Counted from the stretch's first letter, positions 7,757-15,930 are shown. The stretch: 17,817 nucleotides of DNA from an uncultured Clostridium sp. (GCA_900556865.1 USQS01000007.1:1-17817), one strand, 5' to 3'. Notes: generated by a model from the letters alone, not told the origin. A program made the numbers and translations.

Positions 7757-8770
7757 TTAAATCTGTTTGAAAGCAATTTCACCTGTTCCATTGCTATATT
7801 TAACATTTGCAATTGCTCCATTTATAATAGTCATACTTGGTCCTTTATGTGAAATATCTGCATCAAATATTATTGGAATATTTAAATCATAAATAACACT
7901 ATCTTTTAAAGCTTCTCTCATGGTATATTCTAAACAAGATTTTTCGACTCCATTTCTACCAAAAATAATTAAATTTGTATATTTAAAATATTCCATTTCA
8001 TTTAATTTCCAAAGAACCCTTATTAGCTCTTCTTTAGATAATTCACAATTATCAAAATACCAAATAATTCCATCTTCCTTATACCTTTTATTAAAATCTT
8101 TTGTTCCATCATATTTAGTTCCTGCAATTTCTGAAATAATATCTAAACAACCGCCTATAATTCTTCCTGTAACATCTACATTTTTATTGTTAATTTCTTG
8201 CCATTTAACTTTCTTAGTTAAATTTAATCCTTCTAAACCTGTTATTCTTTCTCCACGCTCTTCTTCATACATATCATAACTTTTTTGCAAAACCAAATTT
8301 CCACTTAAAATTTCCAAATTTTGTTTTATGCTTCTATGGTAATTTTCTGTTCCAAAATCTCCAATATTATTTGCATAAATTGAAGCTATATTATACTTTG
8401 TAGTTAGTGTAAATAATATTCCTGTTGGATCTGAAAAACCTTGTACAAATTTTGGATTTTTAATGATTTTTTCAAAATCTACATATGGCAAAATTTCTAC
8501 TAAAAATTCTCCTCCTGCAGCACAAATAATTGCGTCAATTTCTTTACTTTCAAACATAAAATTTAGTTCTTCTGCTCTTTCTTTTTTAGAAGCACTTCTT
8601 GCCTTATCAGATTTTTCTATATTTTTAGAAAAAATAACTTTATAACCCATATTTTCTAATTTTATTTTGGCATTTTGGTATCTTTTTATATAAAGTTCAT
8701 TATATGCTCCGCTAGATGGTGCTGGAACACCAATAATTGCACCTTTTTCTAAAAATTTTGGATAAATCAT
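7757..8770 (-). CDS. S66 family LD-carboxypeptidase / MccF-like peptidase
   Basis: This 337-residue serine peptidase belongs to a family that removes D-alanine from murein tetrapeptides or, in MccF relatives, cleaves peptide-nucleotide antibiotics. Visible motifs are an N-terminal MIYPKFLEKG and VPAPSSG, AAGGEF near residue 85, GFSDPTG with nucleophile Ser113, GGCLDIISEIAGT near 206-218, and DISHKGPSM with His308. The usual catalytic Glu region appears as WYFDNCELS, with Asp240 where Glu is common. I chose ATG at 8770 because it has AAAGGAAAG just upstream and begins with the typical family sequence; the frame is open to a TTG at 8800 that would overlap mutL. It follows mutL by 16 bases and is probably in its operon. 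Confidence 0.9.
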   Translation of the reverse strand: MIYPKFLEKGAIIGVPAPSSGAYNELYIKRYQNAKIKLENMGYKVIFSKNIEKSDKARSASKKERAEELNFMFESKEIDAIICAAGGEFLVEILPYVDFEKIIKNPKFVQGFSDPTGILFTLTTKYNIASIYANNIGDFGTENYHRSIKQNLEILSGNLVLQKSYDMYEEERGERITGLEGLNLTKKVKWQEINNKNVDVTGRIIGGCLDIISEIAGTKYDGTKDFNKRYKEDGIIWYFDNCELSKEELIRVLWKLNEMEYFKYTNLIIFGRNGVEKSCLEYTMREALKDSVIYDLNIPIIFDADISHKGPSMTIINGAIANVKYSNGTGEIAFKQI

Positions 8771-8786
8771 TTTTTCTTTCCTTTCT

Positions 8787-10913
8787 TTATTTTCTTGCAA
8801 ATTTTCTCTCTATTTCATATTTTGACATTTTAATTACAGTTGGTCTTCCATGTGGACAAGTAAAAGGGTTTGGAAGTTCTAAAAGTTTTTCCATTAAACT
8901 GTGAACTTCTTCTTCTGAAAGAACCATGTTCGCCTTTACTGCCGATTTACAAGCAACAGTTGCAATAAATTTCTCTTCTTTTTCTTGTTTTGCAGTTCTT
9001 GCAACTGTATTTATTTCATCTAGTGTCTCTTTAAATAATTCTTCTGTGTCTAAATCAATGCATATTTCTGGCACACCTGAAAGCTTTATTGTATTTTCTC
9101 CAAATTCTTCTACAACAAATCCTGCTTTTCTAAATAAATCTAGATTATCTCTTGCAATATCCATTTCTTTATGTGTTAATGTTATAATATCTGGCAATAA
9201 TAGTAATTGTGAATCTTTTTCTTTTTCCTGGAAAAAATTCTTTTTAACTTTTTCATACATTATTCTTTCATGTGCAGCATGTTGATCCATTATATATAAT
9301 TCATTTTCTATTTCTAATATTATGTATGTATTAAATGCAATTCCAATAAATTTATATACCGGCTTTTTAAACTCTTCTTTATCTTCAAACATTGATACAT
9401 TGCTGTCTTCTATTTTTGTATCTATTGTATAAAAATTTTCTTTCTTTTCCTCTTGCTTTTCAGTTTGTTTATATGGCTCTTTTCCAAATAATTCTTTATA
9501 CATTTCATTAAAAGATATTTTTTCTTTTTCTGGTTTAAGAGTTTCTTCATTGCCACTTTCTTTAGGTTTTTCTATTTCTTCATTTTTTGTTTCAATTGGT
9601 GTTACAATATCATTATACCTTTTTTCCATTTCTTTATACTTTTCTGTTAATTGTAAATTCGGATTTTGACTAACTTCGTTTTTTAAATCATCTTGTAACT
9701 TCTTTAATTTTTCAATTGCATTTTGACTATTTTCAGATGATTTAACCTCATTTATTTTAGCTTCATTTTTTTTATTAAATATATCTTCTATAATATTTCC
9801 TAAAGTTTGTCGTTTATTTGAAACTGTATAAGTATCTTTGGCAATTTCTTGAACATTTTTAATTTTAAAAGCTTCTTTAGAAGCTTCTTTTACTTCTTCC
9901 GTTTTTTCTCTTTCGGACATAAAATCTGCTTTTAACAATGTATCTTTTATAGCATGAAACATTGCTTTAAACACAATTCCTTCTTCTGCAAACCTTACTT
10001 CTAATTTTGCAGGATGCACATTAACATCAACTTTACTTGGTGGCATTTCTAAATTTAGCACCAAAAATGCAAATTTACCTATTGGTAACATTCCTTTAAA
10101 AGCTTGTTCAACTGCTGATGCCAAAGTTTTGTCTTTTATATATCTTTGATTTACAAAAAATATTTGATTAGACCTATTAGACCTTGCTATTTCTGGTTTA
10201 CCAATAACTCCTTTTATTTTTATATATTCATACTCATATTCTACATTTAATAAATTACTTGCAATATCTTTTCCAAAAATATTATATATAACTTGAGATA
10301 TTTCTCCATTGCCATTTGTTTGTATTACAGTTTTACCTAAATTTATAAATTTAATTGCTACTTCTGGATGAATTAAAGCAAGCCTTGTGACAACATCTTC
10401 AATATAACCAGATTCTGTGAAATCCTTTTTCAAAAATTTATATCTAACTGGTGTATTATAAAACAAATTTCTAACAGTTATCGTTGTTCCTGTACTACAT
10501 GGTGCTTCTGTTTTTTCTAAAATATCTCCACCTTCTACTATAATTTTCGTCCCAACTGTATCTTCTGCAGTTTTAGTTACTAGCTCCACATTTGCAATTG
10601 CTGCAATACTTGCCAAAGCTTCTCCTCTAAACCCCATGGATTTTACTGTATCTAAATCATTTGCCGACCTAATTTTACTTGTTGCATGACGTTCGAATGC
10701 AAGTTCAACATCATCTGCTTTAATTCCTTTTCCATTGTCACTTATCCTAATGAAAGAAATTCCTCCATTTTTTATCTCTATTATTATATTTGTTGCTCCC
10801 GCATCTATTGAGTTTTCTGCCATTTCTTTTATTACTGATGCTGGTCTTTCTATAACCTCTCCTGCTGCTATTTTATTAATTGTTAAATCATCTAATAATA
10901 CTATGTTTCCCAT
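8787..10913 (-). CDS. mutL: DNA mismatch repair protein MutL (endonuclease type)
   Basis: MutL (708 residues from this start) links mismatch recognition by MutS to strand incision. The N-terminal GHKL ATPase shows IAAGEVIERPASVIKE, ENSIDAGA, DNGKGI, RHATSK and MGFRGEALASIA. A charged, low-complexity linker occupies roughly residues 335-510. The C-terminal domain has DQHAAHERIMYE, the metal-dependent endonuclease motif of MutL proteins from bacteria without MutH, plus ACKSAVKA, CPHGRP and a final FARK. I chose ATG at 10913, preceded by AAAGGA, because the longer frame from TTG at 10967 begins inside the -35 box of the promoter and so would not be transcribed. The adjacent mutS gene, if any, lies elsewhere. 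Confidence 0.95.
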   Translation of the reverse strand: MGNIVLLDDLTINKIAAGEVIERPASVIKEMAENSIDAGATNIIIEIKNGGISFIRISDNGKGIKADDVELAFERHATSKIRSANDLDTVKSMGFRGEALASIAAIANVELVTKTAEDTVGTKIIVEGGDILEKTEAPCSTGTTITVRNLFYNTPVRYKFLKKDFTESGYIEDVVTRLALIHPEVAIKFINLGKTVIQTNGNGEISQVIYNIFGKDIASNLLNVEYEYEYIKIKGVIGKPEIARSNRSNQIFFVNQRYIKDKTLASAVEQAFKGMLPIGKFAFLVLNLEMPPSKVDVNVHPAKLEVRFAEEGIVFKAMFHAIKDTLLKADFMSEREKTEEVKEASKEAFKIKNVQEIAKDTYTVSNKRQTLGNIIEDIFNKKNEAKINEVKSSENSQNAIEKLKKLQDDLKNEVSQNPNLQLTEKYKEMEKRYNDIVTPIETKNEEIEKPKESGNEETLKPEKEKISFNEMYKELFGKEPYKQTEKQEEKKENFYTIDTKIEDSNVSMFEDKEEFKKPVYKFIGIAFNTYIILEIENELYIMDQHAAHERIMYEKVKKNFFQEKEKDSQLLLLPDIITLTHKEMDIARDNLDLFRKAGFVVEEFGENTIKLSGVPEICIDLDTEELFKETLDEINTVARTAKQEKEEKFIATVACKSAVKANMVLSEEEVHSLMEKLLELPNPFTCPHGRPTVIKMSKYEIERKFARK

Positions 10914-10938
10914 AAAATTTATCCTTTCTATATTGGGA

Positions 10939-10967
10939 ATTATATCATTAAAAAAATTACATTTCAA
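10939..10967 (-). promoter_or_regulatory. sigma-A type promoter of mutL and the S66 gene
   Basis: On the minus strand TTGAAA (10962-10967), a 17-base spacer and a perfect TATAAT (10939-10944) lie about 25 bases upstream of the chosen mutL start. This promoter also settles the mutL start against the TTG at 10967. Confidence 0.8.
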
Positions 10968-10984
10968 CTATTATATGATAAAAA

Positions 10985-11016
10985 TTTAAAAAAGTATGTG
11001 TTTTTACTCACATACT
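10985..11016 (-). terminator. terminator of the dapB operon
   Basis: On the minus strand AGTATGTG pairs with CACATACT around an 8-base loop and is followed by six T residues. The upstream arm uses the last codons of dapB, and the stop codon falls in the loop. Confidence 0.85.
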
Positions 11017-11756
11017 AAATCATCCATATTATACATTCCGCTTGTTTTTTTTACTATAAATTCTGCTGCTTTTATTGCCCCTTCTGCAAAAACATCCCTT
11101 GAATAAGATGTATGTTTTATTTCAAAACTCTCTGACTCCCCAAAAAACATAACTTGATGTTCGCCAACAATATTTCCACCTCTAATAGAAGTCATTCCAA
11201 TTTCGTCTTTACTCCTTTTTTCGTGCTTATCATGTCTATTATATTCTTTATGTTTATTTTCTCCTATAGCTTCAATAATAGTATCTGCAAGCATTTCAGC
11301 AGTTCCACTTGGACTATCTATTTTTCTATTATGATGAGTCTCTATAATTTCAATATCATTATCTTTCAATTTAGGTGCAATTTCTCTTAATAAATGCATA
11401 AAAACATTTATTTCAAAAGACATATTTGCAGACTTAAATATTGGAATAAATTTTGAATACTCCAAAATTTTATCATCTTGCTCTTTAGAAAATCCCGTTG
11501 TTGCAATAACTAGCGGTATATTTTTGTCTTTGGCATATTCTAAAATATTAAAAGTAGCTGCCGGTATAGAAAAATCTATTATTACATCTGGCTTTTGGGG
11601 AATTTTGCCTAAATCCTTATAAACTGGAAAAGAAGTATTTTCTAAATCTGCTATATCTATTCCACCCATTAAAACCATGTCAGAATTTTTATTAACTAAA
11701 TCACATACAATTTGTCCCATTCTTCCATTACAGCCATTTACCATCACATTTATCAT
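11004..11756 (-). CDS. dapB: 4-hydroxy-tetrahydrodipicolinate reductase
   Basis: DapB (250 residues) reduces the DapA product with NAD(P)H in the diaminopimelate pathway that feeds lysine and peptidoglycan. The N-terminal dinucleotide fold shows VNGCNGRMGQ (about 6-15) and DFSIPAA (61-67), then IATTGFSKEQ. The catalytic and substrate-binding motif ETHHNRKIDSPSGTA contains the His141/His142 pair and Lys145. A C-terminal SIRGGNIVGEHQVMF follows. The start overlaps the stop of the HD-domain gene in an ATGA arrangement, so translation is probably coupled. Its last codons form the terminator stem. Confidence 0.97.
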   Translation of the reverse strand: MINVMVNGCNGRMGQIVCDLVNKNSDMVLMGGIDIADLENTSFPVYKDLGKIPQKPDVIIDFSIPAATFNILEYAKDKNIPLVIATTGFSKEQDDKILEYSKFIPIFKSANMSFEINVFMHLLREIAPKLKDNDIEIIETHHNRKIDSPSGTAEMLADTIIEAIGENKHKEYNRHDKHEKRSKDEIGMTSIRGGNIVGEHQVMFFGESESFEIKHTSYSRDVFAEGAIKAAEFIVKKTSGMYNMDDLVCE

Positions 11757-12244
11757 TTTATTACTTTCTCCTTTTCACATTCTTCGACTTTTATAAAAGA
11801 TTCTTCAACAGCAAAGCATTTATCCACAAATGAAACAATAAAAGATTCTTTATACTTCGGAATTTTAAAAGTTACAGGCCACATGTGTTTTAAAATAATA
11901 TCTTTTTCTTTATCATTTAATTCTAAAAAAGAAGATGCTATTTCCAAAGCCCTATGTGGATGAGTAAAAGCATGAAGCCCCTTCCTTCCATTTTCTCTTT
12001 TTCTCCAATCATATAAAAACAAATCATGCACCATCGCTGCTCTTGCTGTTGAAATATAATCTAAATCATGTTTTTTGCAAATAATATAGGCATTATATGA
12101 AACAAATAAACAATGGTCAAGGCAATTTATTTTATGATGTTGCCTATATTTTTTCATTTCTTGCACCTTTTCATTTGCTAAAATATCTTCAATAATATTT
12201 ACAAAATCAACATCTTGTAAAATTATTTTTTTATCCCTAATCAA
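11753..12244 (-). CDS. HD-domain protein (putative phosphohydrolase)
   Basis: This 163-residue protein has the spaced metal-ligand pattern of the HD superfamily: His44 in CLDHCLFVSYNAY, the His73-Asp74 pair in AAMVHDLFLYDW, then HAFTHPHRA with further His residues, and an SFVDKC aspartate near residue 138. HD proteins hydrolyse phosphate esters, often of nucleotides, but the substrate cannot be told here. The start is TTG at 12244 with a GGGGTGA ribosome binding site about 9 bases upstream; no ATG upstream is in frame. It overlaps dapB by 4 bases and follows dapA by about 70 bases, so a tie to the lysine pathway or simple co-regulation is possible. A promoter and a 10-bp inverted repeat lie directly upstream. 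Confidence 0.8.
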   Translation of the reverse strand: MIRDKKIILQDVDFVNIIEDILANEKVQEMKKYRQHHKINCLDHCLFVSYNAYIICKKHDLDYISTARAAMVHDLFLYDWRKRENGRKGLHAFTHPHRALEIASSFLELNDKEKDIILKHMWPVTFKIPKYKESFIVSFVDKCFAVEESFIKVEECEKEKVIK

Positions 12245-12258
12245 AATTATTTCACCCC

Positions 12259-12306
12259 GTATATGTTATTACACTTCTAATTATAGCACTTTTGTCTAAC
12301 ATATAC
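12259..12306. promoter_or_regulatory. perfect 10-bp inverted repeat around the HD-dapB promoter
   Basis: GTATATGTTA (12259-12268) and TAACATATAC (12297-12306) are exact inverted arms 28 bases apart. The right arm overlaps the -35 box and the -10 lies between the arms. No T-run follows on either strand, so it does not look like a terminator. A two-site operator is a reasonable guess. Confidence 0.5.
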
Positions 12307-12308
12307 AA
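12280..12308 (-). promoter_or_regulatory. promoter of the HD-domain gene and dapB
   Basis: On the minus strand TTGTAT (12303-12308), a 17-base spacer and a perfect TATAAT (12280-12285). The -35 matches only 3 of 6 bases, as expected for a regulated or activated promoter. Confidence 0.55.
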
Positions 12309-12313
12309 TAATT

Positions 12314-13192
12314 TTAGTCTAATTCTTTTATTGCTTTTTTCAAAACTTCTTTATTAGCATCTGACAATTCAACAAGTGGTAATCTTGGAGCTCCAAAATT
12401 ATAACCAACAATATTTAAAGCCTCTTTTACAGGGATAGGATTTACCTCAATAAATAAAGCATTTATCAAATTAATAGCATTTAACTGCATATCACATGCT
12501 GTTTTATTATCATTGTTAAAAAAGCTCATACACATATCATGTGTGTATTTTGGTTTAATGTTTGAAAGTACTGAAATAACTCCAATTCCACCTAAAGACA
12601 ATATTGGTACAATTTGGTCATCATTTCCAGAATAAATACGCAAATTATCTTTGCATAAACTTGCCGTCTTTGCAATTTGTGATAAATCTCCACTAGCTTC
12701 TTTTATGGCAACAATATTTTCAATTTTAGATAATTCATAAGCCGTTTCAGGTTTTATATTTACACCCGTTCTTCCTGGTACATTATATAATATAATTGGT
12801 AATTCTGTATTTTTAGCAATTTCTGTATAATGTTTAACCAAACCAATTTGAGTAGTTTTATTATAATATGGTGTAACAATAAGCACTCCATCTACTCCTA
12901 ATTTTTCAACTTTTTTATTCATTTCAATAACTGCACTTGTATTATTTGAACCTGTTCCAGCAATAATTGGAATTCTGCCATTCGATACTTTTACAGCACA
13001 TTCTATAGTTTTAAGTTTTTCTTCTTCTGTCATCGTACTTGCTTCTCCTGTTGTACCACAAACTATAATTGCATCAACTTCATTTTTTATTTGATCTTCA
13101 ACAAGTTTAGCAAATTCTTCTAAATTAACACCTTTTTCGTCAAATGGTGTAGAAATAGCCGTTCCACAGCCTTTAAATAAAATTTTTTTCAT
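12314..13192 (-). CDS. dapA: 4-hydroxy-tetrahydrodipicolinate synthase
   Basis: DapA (292 residues) condenses pyruvate with aspartate semialdehyde, the first committed step to diaminopimelate and lysine. The sequence has GTAISTPFDEKG at the N-terminus, CGTTGEAST (45-53), VTPYYNK with Tyr110, ILYNVPGRTG with Tyr136, and VAIKEASGD with the Schiff-base Lys164. SGNDDQIVPIL and the C-terminal NPIPVKEALN fit the family. The start ATG at 13192 is preceded by GGAG, but a hairpin (AGCGT-AACC-ACGCT on the plus strand, 13193-13206) sits between the two. DapB and the HD gene lie downstream behind their own promoter. Confidence 0.97.
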   Translation of the reverse strand: MKKILFKGCGTAISTPFDEKGVNLEEFAKLVEDQIKNEVDAIIVCGTTGEASTMTEEEKLKTIECAVKVSNGRIPIIAGTGSNNTSAVIEMNKKVEKLGVDGVLIVTPYYNKTTQIGLVKHYTEIAKNTELPIILYNVPGRTGVNIKPETAYELSKIENIVAIKEASGDLSQIAKTASLCKDNLRIYSGNDDQIVPILSLGGIGVISVLSNIKPKYTHDMCMSFFNNDNKTACDMQLNAINLINALFIEVNPIPVKEALNIVGYNFGAPRLPLVELSDANKEVLKKAIKELD

Positions 13193-13208
13193 AGCGTAAC
13201 CACGCTCC
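13193..13208 (-). promoter_or_regulatory. hairpin between dapA ribosome binding site and start codon
   Basis: On the minus strand AGCGT-GGTT-ACGCT (13206-13193) directly precedes the ATG and shares its first bases with the GGAG at 13208-13205. The linear spacing of 12 bases is long; folding would hide part of the binding site or bring it closer to the ATG. Confidence 0.4.
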
Positions 13209-13250
13209 TTTTTTTATTGTTTAATACTATTTATATTTATAAAACGCATT

Positions 13251-13280
13251 AAAAATGAATTTTATTCAAAATTCATTTAA
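13251..13280 (-). terminator. hairpin after the metal ATPase gene
   Basis: AAATGAATTTT (minus strand) pairs exactly with AAAATTCATTT around a 4-base loop, followed by a short T-run. It lies about 40 bases after the ATPase stop and can end that operon; the T-run is weak. Confidence 0.6.
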
Positions 13281-13320
13281 ACAATATCACAATTTTAATA
13301 AATTTGCAATAGAAAAAACA

Positions 13321-15166
13321 TCATTTCACTTTTAAAACTCTTAAGGCATTCAATATTGCAATTATAGAAACACCCACATCTGCAAAAACAGCTTCCCACA
13401 TTGTTGCAACTCCAACTGCTACTAAAATCAATACCGCAACTTTCACAGCAATTGCAAATACAATATTTTCTTTAACAATCTTCATTGTTTTCCTTGCTAA
13501 ATTTATTGCCGAAACAATTTTAGATGGTTCATCTGTCATTAAAACAATATCTGCTGCTTCAACTGCAGCATCAGAACCTAATGCACCCATTGCAATACCA
13601 ATATCTGACATAGCAATAACAGGACTGTCATTTATTCCATCTCCAACAAACAAAACCTTTCCATTTTTAGATTTTTCATTTAATAAATCTTCAATCTTTT
13701 TGGCTTTTCCATCTGGTAATAATTCAGTATATACTTTATCAATTCCAAGCTCTTTTGCAACATATTCTCCAACTTCTTTTTTATCTCCTGTTAGCATAAC
13801 AGTTTGTTTCACACCAACTTCTTTTAAACCTTTAATTGTTTCTAAAGCATCTTTTTTTATTTTGTCTGCAATTACTATCATTCCTGCAAATTTATTGTTA
13901 ATTGCAACATATAAAATTGTTCCAATATCTTTAGATGGTATATATTCTATACCATTTTCGTCCATTAATTTTCCATTTCCAACTAAAACTTCCTTGTCTT
14001 CAACTTTTGCAAAAATACCTCTTCCGGAAAATTCTTTAATATCTTTTACTTTATCCTTTTCAATCTCTTTTCCAAAAGCCCTTTTTACAGATATTGCAAT
14101 TGGGTGGTTTGAAAAACATTCAGCATATGCTGTTATTCTTAATAATTCTTGTTTGTCAATATCTTTATTTTCTATTTTTTGAACTTCAAAAACACCTTCT
14201 GTTAAAGTTCCTGTTTTATCAAACACTGCCGTTTCTGCATTTGCTAGAGCCTCTAAATAATTGCTTCCTTTAACTAAAACACCTATTTTAGATGCTCCTC
14301 CAATTCCACCAAAAAAGCTTAAAGGTATTGATATAACAAGAGCACATGGGCAAGAAACAACTAAAAATGATAATGCTCTATAAAGCCATTCTGAAAAAAC
14401 AGCATTTTTTATACAAATTGTAGGTATTATTGCAATCAATACTGCAATTATAACAACAATTGGTGTATAATATCTTGCAAATTTAGTTATAAAATTTTCT
14501 GATTTAGATTTTTTATTACTTGCATTCTCAACTAATTCTAATATTTTACTAACTGTTGATTCTCCAAATTCTTTTGTAACTTTAACCTCAAGCAATCCTT
14601 CTTTATTTATTGAACCACTAAGAATATCATCTCCAGATTTTACTTTTCTTGGAACTGCTTCTCCTGTAATTGCTTTAGTATCTAGCAAAGATTCTCCGTT
14701 TAATTACTTTACCATCTAATGGTATTTTCTCTCCTGGCTTTATTATTATAATATCCCCAATTTTAACTTCATCTGGATCAACTTTTTCTATTTTTCCATT
14801 TTTTTCAATATTAGCATAATCTGGTCTAATATCCACTAAATTTGATATTGATTTTCTTGATTTATCAACTGCATAACTTTGGAATAATTCCCCAACTTGA
14901 TAAAACAACATTACAGCTACTGCCTCTGGAAATTCTTGAACTGCAAAAGCTCCTATTGTTGCAACAGCCATTAAAAAATTTTCATCAAACACTTTTCCTC
15001 TAAAAATATTTTTTACTGCTTTTTTTAAAATATCATATCCAACAATAATATAACTTATTATAAAAAGCCCCTTATTAAAAATCTCATTATTAAATGGTAA
15101 AAAAATTGCTAATATATATATTATAAATGAAATTATAATTTTTAGCCCTCTTTTTTTCATTTGCAT
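13321..15166 (-). CDS. cadA: P1B-type heavy-metal ATPase (Zn/Cd/Pb type), with one +1 frameshift
   Basis: This pump of 614 residues (if the frameshift is crossed) exports soft divalent metals such as Zn, Cd or Pb across the cytoplasmic membrane. Membrane helices lead into PGEKIPLDG, then TGE (167-169), the transport site CPC at 272-274 in VVSCPCALVIS, the phosphorylation site DKTGTLTEG (Asp316), HP in SNHPIA, and GDGINDSP. The zero frame from 15166 ends soon after a CGG codon at 14696-14698 (stop TAA six codons later); skipping base 14698 gives the conserved IKGESLLDTKAITGE. The coding path is 15166-14699 joined to 14697-13321. The start could also be the second ATG at 15160, better spaced from AGGAGG. 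The metal domain is a separate gene upstream. Confidence 0.93.
14695..14701 (-). other. +1 frameshift site 2 (metal ATPase, AAA-CGG-AGA)
   Basis: On the coding strand the zero frame reads AAA CGG AGA ATC and stops at TAA six codons on. The family needs AAA GGA GAA TCT (Lys-Gly-Glu-Ser), so the C at 14698 must be skipped. Confidence 0.85.
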
Positions 15167-15173
15167 ACACCTC

Positions 15174-15395
15174 CTACAAGTCTTTAATTGTTACATCTGG
15201 CTCTTCTTTTTTTATTACTTTTTTCATTTTTTCAATTATTTCATCTTTCATATTTTCATTATATTCTAAAACTAACCTTTCTGTCATAAAACTAATAGAT
15301 ACTTCTGTTATGCCTTCTATTTTTTTAATTGCACTTTCTAACTCGGCAGCACAGTTTGCACAGTCTAACCCCTCTATTTTAAATTTACTTTTCAT
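15174..15395 (-). CDS. small heavy-metal-associated (HMA) domain protein
   Basis: This 73-residue single-domain protein has the ferredoxin-like HMA fold pattern: KFKIEGLDCANCAAELE with metal-binding Cys12 and Cys15 (GLDCANC), then ITEVSISFMTERLVLEY. It probably captures the metal and passes it to the ATPase encoded immediately downstream, a job done by an N-terminal domain in many relatives. The ribosome binding site GGAAGG lies inside the end of the ArsR gene, and its stop TAG is part of the ribosome binding site region of the ATPase, so the operon is tightly packed. Confidence 0.88.
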   Translation of the reverse strand: MKSKFKIEGLDCANCAAELESAIKKIEGITEVSISFMTERLVLEYNENMKDEIIEKMKKVIKKEEPDVTIKDL

Positions 15396-15396
15396 T

Positions 15397-15768
15397 TTAA
15401 ATTCCTTCCTTTCTATGTTCTATATGCTCCATGCCAACTTCAAAAACTTCTTTAACATGTTCATCATCTAGCATATAAAAAACTTCTTTCCCTACTTTTT
15501 TAAATTTTACAATGCCAGCACTTTTTAGCGTTGCTAACTGATGTGATATAGAAGATTTGCTCATATTCAAGATATTTGCAATATCACATACACATAATTC
15601 ATTTTGATCTAATGCATATAAAATTTTTGTTCTTGTATTATCTCCTATTATTTTAAAAAACTCTGATAAATTTTTTAGTAATTTTTCATCTGGCATGTTT
15701 TTTAATGTATTATCTACTAAATCCTTATGAATTACATTGCAGTCACAAATAAACTCATTTTTAGGCAT
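15397..15768 (-). CDS. ArsR-family metal-responsive repressor (CadC/CmtR-like)
   Basis: This 123-residue winged-helix repressor is expected to release DNA when it binds a soft metal and so switch on the export operon. The N-terminal CDC (Cys8, Cys10) and the ELCVCD motif (Cys59, Cys61, Asp62) are typical CadC-type metal ligands; SKSSISHQLATLKSAGIV is the DNA-recognition region. I chose ATG at 15768 because GGAGG stands 6 bases upstream; the frame is open back to 15804 but that extension has no support and overlaps the promoter leader. It is the first gene of the operon and its two operator dyads flank the promoter. Confidence 0.93.
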   Translation of the reverse strand: MPKNEFICDCNVIHKDLVDNTLKNMPDEKLLKNLSEFFKIIGDNTRTKILYALDQNELCVCDIANILNMSKSSISHQLATLKSAGIVKFKKVGKEVFYMLDDEHVKEVFEVGMEHIEHRKEGI

Positions 15769-15792
15769 TTCGCACCTCCTTAAAAATATTAA

Positions 15793-15808
15793 TTGAGTAT
15801 ACATTCAA
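15793..15808. promoter_or_regulatory. operator dyad 1 (downstream of the -10)
   Basis: TTGAGTATACATTCAA is a TTGA-N8-TCAA dyad on the plus strand, downstream of the -10 and upstream of the ArsR ribosome binding site. The second dyad (15826-15841) matches it at 12 of 16 positions in direct orientation. ArsR-family repressors bind such sites. Confidence 0.7.
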
Positions 15809-15818
15809 CTCTAATATT

Positions 15819-15848
15819 ATTATAGTTGAATACATACTCAATTGTCAA
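15819..15848 (-). promoter_or_regulatory. consensus promoter of the metal operon
   Basis: Perfect TTGACA (15843-15848) and perfect TATAAT (15819-15824) on the minus strand, spacing 18. Operator dyad 2 fills the spacer, so a bound repressor would block RNA polymerase; this fits tight repression with strong induction. Confidence 0.85.
15826..15841. promoter_or_regulatory. operator dyad 2 (in the promoter spacer)
   Basis: TTGAATACATACTCAA is a second TTGA-N8-TCAA dyad occupying the spacer between the -35 and -10 boxes of the metal operon promoter. Confidence 0.7.
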
Positions 15849-15901
15849 TAGTTTTTTTAATTTTTTAATTTATTTTATATATGAACAAAAATTTGTATTC
15901 T

Positions 15902-15930
15902 TTGACTTTTTTGTTTTATAGTGGTATAAT
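15902..15930 (+). promoter_or_regulatory. promoter of the small membrane protein gene
   Basis: TTGACT (15902-15907), a 17-base spacer and perfect TATAAT (15925-15930), directly upstream of a GGAGG ribosome binding site and ATG. It diverges from the metal operon promoter with about 50 bases between the two -35 boxes. Confidence 0.8.

Noticed and set aside
8771..8800. Longer S66 peptidase start at TTG 8800 overlapping mutL
   Set aside because: ATG 8770 has AAAGGAAAG upstream and begins with the usual family N-terminus.
10914..10967. Longer mutL start at TTG 10967
   Set aside because: The TTG lies in the -35 box of a consensus promoter and the extra 18 residues do not resemble MutL; ATG 10913 has a good ribosome binding site.
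12259..12306. Inverted repeat as a dapA terminator
   Set aside because: The loop would be 28 bases and no T-run follows the distal arm on the minus strand.
15769..15804. Longer ArsR start at 15804
   Set aside because: The extension covers the leader and one end of the operator; ATG 15768 has an ideal AGGAGG at 6 bases.
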